Assembly (NCBI RefSeq): GCF_003026355.1
Contig: NZ_PYON01000002.1
Span: forward strand, 310,001 to 374,000
Length of the DNA stretch: 64,000 bases
Origin: Photobacterium kishitanii
GTDB lineage: Bacteria > Pseudomonadota > Gammaproteobacteria > Enterobacterales > Vibrionaceae
Direction of reading: 5' to 3'
Shown here: positions 43,101-52,448 of the stretch, piece by piece
How positions within the stretch are numbered: position 1 is the first letter of the stretch
How the letters are laid out: each line of letters begins with the position of its first letter
Notes under the pieces: generated by a model
Told to the model about the DNA's origin: nothing
Database searches by the model: none
The model's input: only the letters and a program-made list of their open reading frames with translations
Program-made: the position numbers and the translations under genes

Positions 43101-46100
43101 TGCTGATGAAGCGCAAATAGTGACAGTAAACAGCGGCGAATTAAATAAAGCAGTAATACTTACGTTCCCAACATCGGCACTTACCGTTGGTGACCATTAT
43201 TTACGAATTCGTATCACAACAGATAATTTAACGGTGATTAATGCTAGCAATGATGTTAGTGATGGTGAAGTTGAAGATCATTTAGTTATTGTGGCACCAA
43301 TAGCAACGGCTGCTCATGATGGTGGTGATGCACCTGATACTTATTTAACGACTTATAGTAGTGGCGGCCCATATCATACACACAGTGCACAATTGTATTT
43401 AGGGGCAAATAACGTTGATGGTGAAGATGCTATAGCGAGTGTATCAGCTAATACGGATGATAATTTAGTTAATAGTGATGAAGAAGGTTTAACGCTTGTT
43501 GCCATGAACAGTGGTGATACTAATTACACTCTCACGGCCAATGTATTTAATAATACAGGTAATGATGCTCAATTAATCGTTTGGATTGATTGGGATCGCA
43601 GCGGTACTTTTGAGGCTAGTGAAGCGCAACTTCAAGATGGCTTAGTCAGTAATAATACTGTGTCAAATACCGTCTTAAATTGGACTGGAATTACCCCGGC
43701 TATATCTGGTGGACGCTATATTATTCGCGCACGATTAATGCCTACCAGTGATGGTCTAACGGTTGCGGATGTCGGTGGTTATGCCTCTAATGGAGAGGTT
43801 GAAGATCATCTGTTGTATGTTAAAGATGCTGATTATGGTGATGCTCCTGCTAGTTATGGTAGTGCATCACATAATATTGGGATTCATACGATTCAACTTG
43901 GTACAGTTGTTGATTTAGATGCAGGTGATTGGGGTAATGGCATTGATGATAATGGCGATGCTAGTGATGATGATGCCATTGGCGATCCGATTAACGGTGT
44001 GGATGATGAAGATGGTATTGCGACTTTACCTGATATTGAGGTAGGCAGTGATAATTCTTATAGCTTGACGATTGATGTTAATAATTCTCACCCAACATTA
44101 GATGCTTCTTTACATGTATGGCTAGACAGTGATGGCAGTGGTACGTTTGATGTTGATGAATATCAGATGGCGACGATTGTTGCCGCAACTGGCGTTACTA
44201 CAGAAAATATTATGTGGTCTGGATTAAGTGGGATGACAGCAGGCACACGCTATGTCCGTGCTCGTATTACTACTGATAGTCTTACAACACTAGCAACAGG
44301 TAGTAATCCTGATACTCGTGCAATTGGTTTGGCAACGGATGGCGAAGTAGAAGATTATGCCATCACATTTAACTATATACATCCAAGTTCTACATCATCA
44401 AGTACAACGGATACTGATAAAGATGGTGTAATGGATGATATTGATATTGATGATGATAATGATGGCATTACTGATTGTAATGAAATGCTCAATGCAACGG
44501 ATCCTTTTGATGGTTCAGAATTTTTACAATACAGTGCGGTTAATTATGATATCTCAAATGGTCTAAGTGATGTTGCTGCTTATCGTGTAAAAGCCGATAC
44601 AACTTGGATATTAGGTACTTATCAAGCCAATCGCATTGTTGCAACAGGCGTATATGATAAAGTTGGCGCAACCCACCCAATGGATATTGTTTTAGGCGGG
44701 GGGACAACACAATATGCTAAAAATATTGTTGATACCACCGTTGGGTTAACCAATATTGTTTATCAGAATGGGTTTAGTTCAGGGAATGGGCCTGATTCGA
44801 ATGTATTCAGGTTTACAACGACGATACCAAATAATATGGCAGGAAATTATAATTTCCGCTTGAGCAGTACTGATGAAGATAATGCGATTGCAGTTAATGG
44901 GGTAGTGATTGGCCATGGTGGTTCTAATTATTCAGGTTCTAACACCATTGATGTTCCAGTTACGTTGGCAGCTGGTGATGAATTAGTTATTGCATATAGA
45001 AATATTTATCCGGTTCATCAAAACGGTAATGTTTTTGTTACCTCAACGGTACAACTATGTGTGCCTATCGATACCGATAAGGATTCGATTCCAGATCACC
45101 TTGATCTAGATAGTGATAATGATGGCATTCCTGATAATCTTGAGGCTCAAGCAACTGCAAATTATATTCAGCCAAGTAATGAGAGCCATCTTATTACAGA
45201 TCTTGATCAAGATGGCTTAGATGATGTTTATGATGCTGATACCTCTGATATGGACGAGACGGTTAGTGCAGGTCTTACACCCGTTAATACCGATAGTTCA
45301 GATAATGCAGATTGGCTAGATTCTGATTCTGATAATACAGAAACAGACGATACTACAGAGGCTAGTTTTTCCTTATCAGGTACTGATAGTAATTTTGATG
45401 GCATTGATGACGCAATCCTTCCACCACCACCCGCAACTGAATGGGGGCGTGTTAATTTTGTTGTTAATACAATAATTACTTCATCAACTGATTTTCTTAA
45501 TCGTTACCCTTCCAATAATGGCGTAGAAGTCGATTGGCGTGCCTCACTAATGCCCGATTACGGTGATGCACCAGCACCTTATCAAGATGTGAGTCATACA
45601 ACTTCATTAGCTGCTAAGCAGACTTATTTAGGTACAGTTAAACCTGATGGCGATAGTGGTTCATGGGGCGATGGTTCAGATACCTCATTTATTGCAAGAG
45701 ATGACGATACTTGGGGTGATCCTGCTGGTGGAGTAGATGATGAAGATGGTATTGCCTTTGTTAAACTTGATGCTACTGATGTGACTTATAGCGTTGATGC
45801 GATGGTTACCAATACATTAGGTGTTGATAGTTATCTATATGCATGGGTTGATTGGGATAAAAATAATCGTTTCGATAAAGATGAGTTTATTGATGGTGGG
45901 GTGATTACCATCATCGATGGGACTAGCACTCAATCACAACCGATGACATGGACATCACTATCAGGATTGAGTGATGGGAATTACTATTTACGTGTTCGTA
46001 TCACTTCTGATGTATTAGCCGATACCGTAACTGGCAGTAATGAAGATCCGCGCTCTTACGGTTCTGCAACTGATGGTGAAGTGGAAGATCACCGTATTGT

Positions 46101-49100
46101 GGTCGGTGAAGTTGATTTTGGTGATGCACTCGATGAATATCAAACAGCCTTGGTAACCAACGGTGCCTATCATGTTGTTACTCCAACCTTATTCCTTGGT
46201 GATCAAGTCGCAGACGGTGAAACGGATGCGATCCCCGATATTCTCGCTCGTAGTGATGATGCCAATACCAGCCCAGATGATGAAGATGGTATTAATATCT
46301 TACGTCCTGTTGCGATAGGTGCTTCAGAATATAGCACTATTATCGAAGCGACTAATAATAGCGGTATTGAGGCTAATCTATGGGCATGGGTTGATTTTAA
46401 TCAAAATAATCAATTTGATAGTGGCGAAGCTCAATCGACTACAGTTCCAACTGGAACGAATCAAGGCCAATTTACGCTGACTTGGACGGGACTCAGTGGT
46501 GTTACGCTTGCGCCGCACCGGATGAGTTATATGCGGGTACGTTTAACAACAGATACATTAACCAGTAGCGATTGGATGGGTGGTGCCAGTGATGGTGAAG
46601 TAGAAGATTATCTATTAGCGATTGGGCTTGGTGACTTAGGCGATGCCCCCGATAGTTATGGTACTGATCGAGTCGATCTCAACGGTGAAGGCGTAGGGCC
46701 ACTTCATATTGTTGAAGTAACTCCTATTGTCTATTTAGGTGCTATTGCACCTGATGATGAAGCTAATGGCTTTGTTGATGGTATCGATAATACGGGTAAA
46801 GCTGCTGATGATGACGTCGCAGGAGTCAATGATGATGAAGATGGGGTGACGATTCCAACAATTATAACCGCTCAACCAAGCGTCCCAGTTCAGTTAATTA
46901 CTCGAGTACATACTGATGCTAACGCAACCTTATATGGTTGGATTGATTTTAATCGTAATGGTGTATTTGATGCTGCAACAGAAGCAGCCACGCCTATTTC
47001 ATTAATTGCTGCTGACGACGATACAGATCAAGCCTTAACCTTTACCGTACCAAGTGATGTTGTTCCCGGTATTAGTTATTTACGGGTACGTATTTGTCGT
47101 GATAGCACCAATTGTTCAACGCCACATGGTTTAGCTAATGATGGTGAAATTGAAGATTATCAACTGACGTTAGAGGTTGAATATGATTATGGTGATGCGC
47201 CAGAAAGTGCAGGCTTTAATACCCTAGAGGCTAATAATGGACCACGTCATGCAACGGGAAGTCCATATATTTATTTGGGTGCTGTTGTTGCTGATGTTGA
47301 TATTGATGGTTTTGGTGGTGGTATTGATAATGCTGGTAACGCTACTGGTGATGATATCGAAGGGGTTCCAGATGATGAAGATGCCTTTACGACGGCACCA
47401 ATGTATACCAGAGGTAGTGGCACGTTAACGCTTGATGTGATGTGTAATGATCATGATGGCACTACTGATTTAGGAGCGGTGGTATACGGTTGGGTTGACT
47501 TTAATGTTGATGGTGATTTATCCGGTAGTGGTGAGTTTATTTCCGCACCTTGTAATGATGTTGATGCCATATCTAACGGTTCTGCAACGCTCAATTTTAC
47601 TGTCGCTGATGATAGCGGCTTTGGCGAAATGTATGTTCGCTTGAGGATTACTACAGATACTTTGTTACAAAGCGATATAGATATTCAAGCACCGAATGGT
47701 GAAATAGAAGATCATGCCATATCAACTAAAGATTATGGTGATGCACCGATGACGTATGTTGCTGGTGGAATGGCAAGCCACTATGTACGTGCAAATTATA
47801 TAGGAACGTCTGTTGATGTTGACTCAACACATTACACTACACCTGATGGTGATAATTTAGCGGTTGGGAGTGGTGGTAATGGCGATGATGAAACAGGCTC
47901 TACTATTAAGTTGTATAACCAAATCCAAAGTACGGGTTTAAATATGGCGGGGTCGAATATTGAATTAGATGCGACCCATGATGGCTATATCTCTGTCTGG
48001 ATTGACTGGAATAACGATGGTGACTGGAACGACAGTGGCGAACAATCAATTAATGATACGGCAGTAATTGCGGGTAATAATATTTTACCTATTCCTACAT
48101 CCAGTTCAGCCACAGGGACTAATTTTTGGACGCGAACGCGTTATTGTACGAATAGCAGTGATTGTAATACGGTTACTGGAGTAGCAAATGATGGTGAAGT
48201 GGAAGATCACCGTATTGCACTGACAGATCTGAGTTGCCTACCATTAGGTTCACAGTTCCGCATCGTAACAGGCGCTAATTCATATGTGGATAATAGCACT
48301 AATGAAATTATTATTACCCCTGATGCAAATAGTCAACGCGGTGGTTTTTGGACGACAGATAAATTTGATTTAGCATCAGCATTTAGAGTCCGCTTTGGTA
48401 TTTATCTTGGTAGTAACGACGCTGGTGCTGATGGGGTCACTTTTACTATGCAGAATGATCCTGCAGGTAATCAAGCATTAGGTGTATTAGGGGGAGGACT
48501 CGGCTCTCAAGGGTTAGATCCTGCCGTTACGATTGATTTTGATACTTATCCAAATGGACCTTTTTCATCTTATCTTGATATTTCAAATGATCACACCGCT
48601 ATTTATGATCCTGCTGCCTTACCATTTACTCGAATCGGAGCAACAACGTATGATTTGGGTAATATTGAGGATGGTCAATATCATGAAGTTATTCTTGATT
48701 GGGATCCGACTACAAACATATTCACTTATTACTTTGACGGCATGTTAAAAGAGACCTTGACCCGTGATTTCATTAATCTTGATTTTAATGGTGATAGTAA
48801 TGTTTATTATGGCTTTACTGGCGCGACGGGAGGGGCTAAGAATCTTCAGAAAGTATGTATTTTAGAGCAAACTATTACATTTAGTGAGTATGACTATGGC
48901 GATGCACCTGATGGTGCGGCGGGTACAACGACTGCCGACTATAACACTCGTAACGATGATAATGGTGCAGCGCACTTACGTTATGATTTTGATGAAAATA
49001 ACCAAGTTGATATTACGCTAGGTACCGAATGGGATACTGATGATGGTACTTTACAAGATTCATCTGCCACTGCCGATGATGTAACCAATACCCCCAATGA

Positions 49101-52062
49101 TGAAGATGGTGTCACGTTGAATACGACGATGAAACCAGGTACTAATGAAAATATCACGATCTCGACCACGCTAGATCCTGGTTCTGATTTAACCACTGTT
49201 AATGTTTATGCTTGGATAGATTGGAATCGTAATGGTGATTGGAGTGATGCTGGAGAGCAGATTGTTAGTGCCGCAGCGGTTACGGCGAACACCGGATTAA
49301 CCTATCCAGTGACGGTACCACCAGGTGCTAGCATGGGTTATACCTATATGCGGGTACGTGTTTGTTCTAGTACTGAATGTAATACCCCTATAGGCGAAGC
49401 GCCAAATGGTGAAGTGGAAGATTATAAAATCTTTGTTTCAGATCTCGTGACTACCAGTACTTGTGATAAGTTTTATGTCACAAAAGCGGTTACTGACCCT
49501 AATTATACTTATGCCTCGGTAACACCCGTCCCACCTTTAAGCTTCAACTTCAATAATATAAAAACAGGTGTGACTTATACTGGTTTGAATTCACTGGCGA
49601 TTAATCGTGATACCGGTATTTTATATATGACTTACCGTAATGGCGCTGGCAAATTAGCTCTATTAGCTACTGATACTTTAGGCACTAATTTTATTCCATT
49701 GGGTGTGGTGCGCTCAGCAGGCTCATATACCTTACGTCATATTAGTAATGGTAATTCACGAACAGTTAATGCTGGGGATACATTGGCATTATTAGAAGGA
49801 TTTATTATTCAGAATACATTCTTTGCTCCAAATACGGGCTCATTATCCCGTGATGGTACTAAATATTATATTACGCATAGTACATGGGATAGTTATTTAG
49901 TGATTGATTTAGCCAGTATGACTTTTGAGGCTAAACCAACGCCTGCAGCGATGATCAATACCACGTCTGATGCATTACGTATAAGTGCCGATTGGGCTGT
50001 TTCTGAAATTGATGGCTTGATTTACGCCGCTGATATTACTGGTAATGCTTTTGATTATGGCTTTACGTTTACAGAAGCAGAGCCAACCACACCTAAATTG
50101 TATGCGCTAGATCCTGTTGCAAATACGGTTGTTGTAACTGATCTTATTTTCAATGGTAAAGCGCCGAATTTATGGAGCGGGGCTGTTGTGACAGATGATC
50201 TTAATCATTTATATGTTATGACTAATGGCGGAGATCATGACTCTAATCATAATGGTAGCTATGATCTCTTCGATCAGATGGGGCTTTATCGTATTAATAT
50301 GATCACCAATCAAGCTTCGTATGTTGTCGGTAGTGGTGATGGCTTATTATCTCAACATGATGCCTCTGGTTGTATTGCCAGTGTTGATCGTGGCGATGCC
50401 CCTGAAACTTACGGTAAAGCAGGGCACCGTAATCGTGATGTAGCACTCAGCGGTAGTCCTGATTTAATTCTAGGAACGCGTTGGGATCCAGATATTCATG
50501 ACTTCTTCAGTGATGATGCCACAGGCGATAATGTCACGGGTGAGGATGATGAAGAAGGTGTTGCGATGCCAGCCGATATTATTGTCTCAACCGCAACTGT
50601 TATCCCGATTACGATCAGTGATACTACTGGTAGCGGCGGTCGATTGAATATCTTTGTCGATTTAAATAATAACGGTGTCTTTACTGACCCTGGTGAATTA
50701 GTCCTTGATGATTACAGCGTTACCAATGGGGTGAATAATGTCCCAGTGACACTGAATGCGGCCTATACCAATGGTTATAATGGCGATACCTTTATTCGAT
50801 TCCGCCTGTGTGATACCGCTGATATTTGTGATACTGCCGTCGGGTTGGTTGATAATGGTGAAGTGGAAGATTACCAATTTAATTTGATCAACCAAATTGT
50901 ACTGAATGGGTTGGTATTTGAAGATAATGGTAAAGGTGGGGTCACAGCGCATGATGGCAAACAAGAAGGTGATGAGCGAGGACTCGCTAACTTTGTTGTT
51001 AATGCTATCTATAAAGGCACAGGTATTAGTGGTTATGTGACCAATCAAGTTATTACCTCGACCGTGACGGGAGGCGATGGTAACTATACCCTTGTTATAC
51101 CGGTTGAATTAGCGGGTGAGCCGATTGAAGTGCAAGTGGTTAAACAAGCTGCGTGGGTTGATATTTCTGAATCAGATGTGACAGATCCGGCCTTGAATTT
51201 AGTGGGTAAAGTTATTAATAGCTCACTGACAGATAGTTTGATGCTAGTCACGGCGACAGCGGGTGATTACTTAACGAATATTGATTTTGGTAAAGTAACC
51301 GTTCCAACGTTAGAGCCGGATAACTACACGGAAACAGAGCCGGGTTTAGCGGTGCTGTTTAGCCATAAGTTTGATGTTGATACTAGCGGTGATGTCAGCT
51401 TTAGTATTAGCGATCAACAAGCGTCACCAGCAGGTTATCCATGGAATGAGATATTGTATTTTGATGCCAATTGTAATGGCGAATTAGATGCTGGTGTGGA
51501 TGGCTTTGTGACCAATCCAACAGCGGTTAATGCTGATACCAATACCCAAGTGTGTGTATTAGTGAAAGTGATAGTACCAGATAATGTGCCATTACATGCG
51601 GTGTATAATTATCAACTTAATGCCGACTTAGTATTTGCTAATACCAGCGAAACTCGCCGAGTGAGTGATGTGGATACGATTAAAGTAAGTTTCCACGGTG
51701 CGGGTGAACTTGAAATAGAGAAAACGGTGAAGAATATCACTACCAATGATGTTGAAGGCCGCAGTAATCAAGCGATACCAGGTGACGAGCTAGAATATAA
51801 AATTTACTTTATCAACAATGGTTCAGGCCCAATTACTGCGATTAAGCTTTATGATGCAGTACCAGAGTACAGTTATTTATCTCAAGTTATTGGTTGCACA
51901 TCACCAGAGACATTATTGCCATCAAGTATAGTGAGTTGCTCAATCATAACGACTGATGGTACTAATGCCATGAGTTATGAGGGTGGTATAGAATGGCAAT
52001 TAGGGGGTACGTTAGCACCTGGTGAAAGTGGTTATGTAACCTATAGAGTAATAGTGAAATAA
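37117..52062 (+). CDS. Giant GEVED-repeat protein with N-terminal DUF4347 and TSP3 cassettes
   Basis: This protein has 4981 aa. Instead of a classical signal peptide it starts with a short basic tail and a hydrophobic segment (residues 8-24) without an obvious cleavage site. A DUF4347-type caspase-like domain follows (45-178): M-V-F-I-D start, F-I-H-S-D with His92, L-L-G-C-D with Cys135, and G-G-D-W-D-L-E end. I count 15 GEVED signatures. Three cassettes bracketed by thrombospondin type 3-like D-x-D-x-D-G repeats begin near residues 219, 1489 and 2430. Each holds a different beta domain; the third is PA14-like. An L-type lectin-like domain (about 3706-3921), a DUF6923-like propeller (about 4114-4421) and the shared C-terminal block ending in DUF11 complete the protein. 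The lectin and C-terminal DNA nearly match the preceding gene. The likely role is surface adhesion; any protease activity of DUF4347 is unproven. Confidence 0.92.
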   Translation: MLRINKNWVVIAITLILSYLFLNFSNKFYFTENNSHGSSLSNKRMVFIDSELAEKSYFKENGIVVHEISNFDQLLDKITKESNVTVIDIFIHSDKQKIIIGQDIITIDNIERYQPKLNKFGQYLPADAHINLLGCDIAKTLEGKALIDLFAKYTGVTVAASDDKTGLTELGGDWDLEYVTHMSVLKLSQVPLFYQSYPAILSHDASYIHPTKIDPSTTDTDGDGVMDDVDVDDDNDGILDTIERDAFCVAAGTNYIGPAYFSHVDIENVAATPYGQPKPYEWVDGNPSSGWQPFTWTDQSLPIKFTFNLVAPLAADGFSLANDYGAHGDGVYNGDGIKEAKISLYNSNDDLLGTETFTPLYTTSNVTKQYTFSQLYTDIAYFIIEAPWKGPGTGGAAPYYQVREVGLFTASDYCAQYDTDGDGIPDHVDLDSDNDGIPDNLEAQPTNSYIPPSGIYDANGLDTAYAGGLTPENTDGIDEPDWRDLDTDNDLGSDESESAVSITHNDLNHDGIDDNILPPPAPGIWGPGIVNLTVNTSADFLAFYPQAATVSEVLWRTDAYPAADYGDAPDTSASAAMNNYQTKESNLGPAHLIDPNLYIGTTPADIDSGLLQDLNAISDDNDGMDDEGGMTLIPIQISSTDYKIYIPTTNNTGSTATLVGWIDFNRNGQFEDGEGQLVQIPSGVTQVNTELEWDNISPSNSTHLFMRLRLINRVITNITDVSSLGFDGSGEVEDHLIVINDIDLGDAPDSYGIDPSLGGAYHLIHNTANLYLGNSTIDNDTSDQASNDALGDDNSGSDDENALTSMLTPIALNSTSYAVELTVRNTTGNPAYLVGWIDANRNGKFDAIEGQVVTITTGQDGAYTYTFNNNQLRYLTAGNSYLRFRLSTDPLTVIDSNGAASDGEVEDYAVLLGSIDLGDLPDTNNNTSVGNYQTDLGNNGAHHSTDGLPTIYLGSQSPDADNVSLQSTNADGDNLDGINDEDGLLSPILPVLNNGAGYQANISVTNNSTQNAYLYAWIDWDRDGTFEPDELIQQAVTLPNNVQFIPASSGTKTYTLSWINDVATSNGIKYGVRLRLTTEVLIDDTGTTFDERSLGFAANGEVEDYLLSATNKIDLGDAPDTYQTTIVNNGPTHTYSNGLYLGANNIDSEYSVVPNPNATTDDDTVTDDETGITKPLAFYDARNTSYSVDIAANNSSGSMATLVAWLDINGDGQFSSNEVVDNINGLPFTNSPFSPDNYPSGSNNLTNKITLTWNNITSLTAGPVALRVRLANTSLTAYSWFGHANGGEVEDYMVQVLGADYGDAPVSFGSASHLASSHDIKLGVLLDLDSGNWGDGIDDNSNATDDDTSNDPIAGVDDEDGIGSLPSLNADDNSLNVDISVTNNHSAPATLYMWFDSDGNGTFDVDELETATVAASSGTNNQTIIWNSIFPKYGTRYIRARITSDNLTTTATGSDPDPRAIVQANDGEVEDYQLPVIYTHPSITTPTTTDTDLDGVTDDIDIDDDNDGILDVDEMNNDPNYLYVDYFEAVNPSDPNQCPLVKHTGDGNYGSPAHVGGVGDSNPSGSPLACAGQHGMGSSGHSQVNNMWRNYGGSCSSGRFYGYLTLCNEFDTTSTRCPPPSGGGAHAFNNNFYRVLNSYLPTVTLQAGVTYQLRALMSQGVMTKTQGVINGTAINPNETIIGGENYYTFDYTPTVNEPLSMLAIKNNFVASGSNNSGGGNDYALCGVDFAIKDYVAVIDTDLDGIPDHLDLDSDNDGIPDNIEAQTTAGYVQPNPDSNGTYAANDGLNSAYITATYGQNGITPNNNDATDEPDWRDIDSDNTETNDTEEAGLTSVLSGVDSNLDGIDDAVLPPVSGVWGPMNANINNPLSHYPDNGTEMLWRSSNGRDYGDAPTTYGEASHDLRLGLAQVYLGATQPDKDSGSWGDGIDDNTNASDDDTIDDPSGGIDDEDGLTIRPHLTEGDTAALFTVNATNSTTDPATLIAWFDSDKNGTFDADEAQIVTVNSGELNKAVILTFPTSALTVGDHYLRIRITTDNLTVINASNDVSDGEVEDHLVIVAPIATAAHDGGDAPDTYLTTYSSGGPYHTHSAQLYLGANNVDGEDAIASVSANTDDNLVNSDEEGLTLVAMNSGDTNYTLTANVFNNTGNDAQLIVWIDWDRSGTFEASEAQLQDGLVSNNTVSNTVLNWTGITPAISGGRYIIRARLMPTSDGLTVADVGGYASNGEVEDHLLYVKDADYGDAPASYGSASHNIGIHTIQLGTVVDLDAGDWGNGIDDNGDASDDDAIGDPINGVDDEDGIATLPDIEVGSDNSYSLTIDVNNSHPTLDASLHVWLDSDGSGTFDVDEYQMATIVAATGVTTENIMWSGLSGMTAGTRYVRARITTDSLTTLATGSNPDTRAIGLATDGEVEDYAITFNYIHPSSTSSSTTDTDKDGVMDDIDIDDDNDGITDCNEMLNATDPFDGSEFLQYSAVNYDISNGLSDVAAYRVKADTTWILGTYQANRIVATGVYDKVGATHPMDIVLGGGTTQYAKNIVDTTVGLTNIVYQNGFSSGNGPDSNVFRFTTTIPNNMAGNYNFRLSSTDEDNAIAVNGVVIGHGGSNYSGSNTIDVPVTLAAGDELVIAYRNIYPVHQNGNVFVTSTVQLCVPIDTDKDSIPDHLDLDSDNDGIPDNLEAQATANYIQPSNESHLITDLDQDGLDDVYDADTSDMDETVSAGLTPVNTDSSDNADWLDSDSDNTETDDTTEASFSLSGTDSNFDGIDDAILPPPPATEWGRVNFVVNTIITSSTDFLNRYPSNNGVEVDWRASLMPDYGDAPAPYQDVSHTTSLAAKQTYLGTVKPDGDSGSWGDGSDTSFIARDDDTWGDPAGGVDDEDGIAFVKLDATDVTYSVDAMVTNTLGVDSYLYAWVDWDKNNRFDKDEFIDGGVITIIDGTSTQSQPMTWTSLSGLSDGNYYLRVRITSDVLADTVTGSNEDPRSYGSATDGEVEDHRIVVGEVDFGDALDEYQTALVTNGAYHVVTPTLFLGDQVADGETDAIPDILARSDDANTSPDDEDGINILRPVAIGASEYSTIIEATNNSGIEANLWAWVDFNQNNQFDSGEAQSTTVPTGTNQGQFTLTWTGLSGVTLAPHRMSYMRVRLTTDTLTSSDWMGGASDGEVEDYLLAIGLGDLGDAPDSYGTDRVDLNGEGVGPLHIVEVTPIVYLGAIAPDDEANGFVDGIDNTGKAADDDVAGVNDDEDGVTIPTIITAQPSVPVQLITRVHTDANATLYGWIDFNRNGVFDAATEAATPISLIAADDDTDQALTFTVPSDVVPGISYLRVRICRDSTNCSTPHGLANDGEIEDYQLTLEVEYDYGDAPESAGFNTLEANNGPRHATGSPYIYLGAVVADVDIDGFGGGIDNAGNATGDDIEGVPDDEDAFTTAPMYTRGSGTLTLDVMCNDHDGTTDLGAVVYGWVDFNVDGDLSGSGEFISAPCNDVDAISNGSATLNFTVADDSGFGEMYVRLRITTDTLLQSDIDIQAPNGEIEDHAISTKDYGDAPMTYVAGGMASHYVRANYIGTSVDVDSTHYTTPDGDNLAVGSGGNGDDETGSTIKLYNQIQSTGLNMAGSNIELDATHDGYISVWIDWNNDGDWNDSGEQSINDTAVIAGNNILPIPTSSSATGTNFWTRTRYCTNSSDCNTVTGVANDGEVEDHRIALTDLSCLPLGSQFRIVTGANSYVDNSTNEIIITPDANSQRGGFWTTDKFDLASAFRVRFGIYLGSNDAGADGVTFTMQNDPAGNQALGVLGGGLGSQGLDPAVTIDFDTYPNGPFSSYLDISNDHTAIYDPAALPFTRIGATTYDLGNIEDGQYHEVILDWDPTTNIFTYYFDGMLKETLTRDFINLDFNGDSNVYYGFTGATGGAKNLQKVCILEQTITFSEYDYGDAPDGAAGTTTADYNTRNDDNGAAHLRYDFDENNQVDITLGTEWDTDDGTLQDSSATADDVTNTPNDEDGVTLNTTMKPGTNENITISTTLDPGSDLTTVNVYAWIDWNRNGDWSDAGEQIVSAAAVTANTGLTYPVTVPPGASMGYTYMRVRVCSSTECNTPIGEAPNGEVEDYKIFVSDLVTTSTCDKFYVTKAVTDPNYTYASVTPVPPLSFNFNNIKTGVTYTGLNSLAINRDTGILYMTYRNGAGKLALLATDTLGTNFIPLGVVRSAGSYTLRHISNGNSRTVNAGDTLALLEGFIIQNTFFAPNTGSLSRDGTKYYITHSTWDSYLVIDLASMTFEAKPTPAAMINTTSDALRISADWAVSEIDGLIYAADITGNAFDYGFTFTEAEPTTPKLYALDPVANTVVVTDLIFNGKAPNLWSGAVVTDDLNHLYVMTNGGDHDSNHNGSYDLFDQMGLYRINMITNQASYVVGSGDGLLSQHDASGCIASVDRGDAPETYGKAGHRNRDVALSGSPDLILGTRWDPDIHDFFSDDATGDNVTGEDDEEGVAMPADIIVSTATVIPITISDTTGSGGRLNIFVDLNNNGVFTDPGELVLDDYSVTNGVNNVPVTLNAAYTNGYNGDTFIRFRLCDTADICDTAVGLVDNGEVEDYQFNLINQIVLNGLVFEDNGKGGVTAHDGKQEGDERGLANFVVNAIYKGTGISGYVTNQVITSTVTGGDGNYTLVIPVELAGEPIEVQVVKQAAWVDISESDVTDPALNLVGKVINSSLTDSLMLVTATAGDYLTNIDFGKVTVPTLEPDNYTETEPGLAVLFSHKFDVDTSGDVSFSISDQQASPAGYPWNEILYFDANCNGELDAGVDGFVTNPTAVNADTNTQVCVLVKVIVPDNVPLHAVYNYQLNADLVFANTSETRRVSDVDTIKVSFHGAGELEIEKTVKNITTNDVEGRSNQAIPGDELEYKIYFINNGSGPITAIKLYDAVPEYSYLSQVIGCTSPETLLPSSIVSCSIITTDGTNAMSYEGGIEWQLGGTLAPGESGYVTYRVIVK
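37771..38450 (+). other. TSP3-bracketed domain cassette 1
   Basis: An opening D-T-D-G-D-G-V-M-D-D / D-D-D-N-D-G-I-L-D block is followed by a beta domain of about 175 residues with conserved Trp and Gly. A closing D-S-D-N-D-G-I-P-D-N block and an E-A-Q linker follow. The linker leads to a D-E-P-D-W-R-D motif and I-D-D-x-I-L-P-P-P before the next GEVED unit. The bound domain has no match in the other cassettes. Confidence 0.75.
41582..42420 (+). other. TSP3-bracketed domain cassette 2
   Basis: It has the same opening and closing acidic blocks as cassette 1 but encloses a different domain of about 220 residues. That domain is rich in Gly, Ser and Cys (several Cys pairs in its first half) and ends like a jelly-roll carbohydrate-binding module. 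The same D-E-P-D-W-R-D and L-P-P linker follows. Confidence 0.75.
44404..45160 (+). other. TSP3-bracketed domain cassette 3, PA14-like
   Basis: Between the acidic blocks lies a domain of about 185 residues. Its N-Y-N-F-R-L-S-S-T-D-E-D-N core, followed by A-V-N-G, resembles the PA14 carbohydrate-binding fold. The closing block and E-A-Q linker match cassettes 1 and 2. Confidence 0.75.
47697..49440 (+). repeat. Near-identical tract shared with preceding giant gene (lectin block), copy 2
   Basis: This is the partner of 32620-34360. It carries the L-type lectin domain and flanking GEVED units, with a two-residue insertion relative to copy 1 near the D-F-D-T-Y strand. Confidence 0.85.
50323..52062 (+). 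repeat. Near-identical tract shared with preceding giant gene (C-terminal block), copy 2
   Basis: This is the partner of 35225-36964 at a constant 15098-bp offset. The match stops at the stop codon: the terminator found after copy 1 is absent here. Confidence 0.9.
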
Positions 52063-52448
52063 AAATTTAATTAATTTTAAAATGATTTATTTAAATTGAT
52101 TAAAATCATGGTTTTGATATAAGTGGATTAGGTTGTAATAATGTTTTTTAATATTATTAAGATATGATTTACTCATTATTGTTTTGATTTTAATAATTGA
52201 AACATTGGGTGTGTGCTATTTTAAATAAAAGATAAAGATTTATTTTAACACATTCTGTCTGTGGTTTCTGGTCGTATTATATACCAATATATAAATGATA
52301 ATTATAATTTTTAGGTTGGCGAGCTATTAATTTTATTGAATGTATTATTTTTAATAAACAGCGTAATTATTACTTAATATATAAATGTAAGTTTATTTCT
52401 TATTTAGATGTCAATTGTATCTAACAAAAATAAATATGGAATTTCGGT
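52063..52448. other. 386-bp AT-rich intergenic region
   Basis: No ORF or clear intrinsic terminator is seen. Possible sigma-70-like pairs are TTGATA (52114-52119) with AATAAT (52137-52142, 17-bp spacer) and TTGAAA (52197-52202) with TTTAAA (52220-52225, 17-bp spacer). An A/T-rich element at 52291-52309 matches 13 of 19 positions of the Fur-box consensus. In DNA this AT-rich all of these could be chance. It is the longest non-coding stretch in the window and probably holds the promoter of the next giant gene. Confidence 0.45.
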
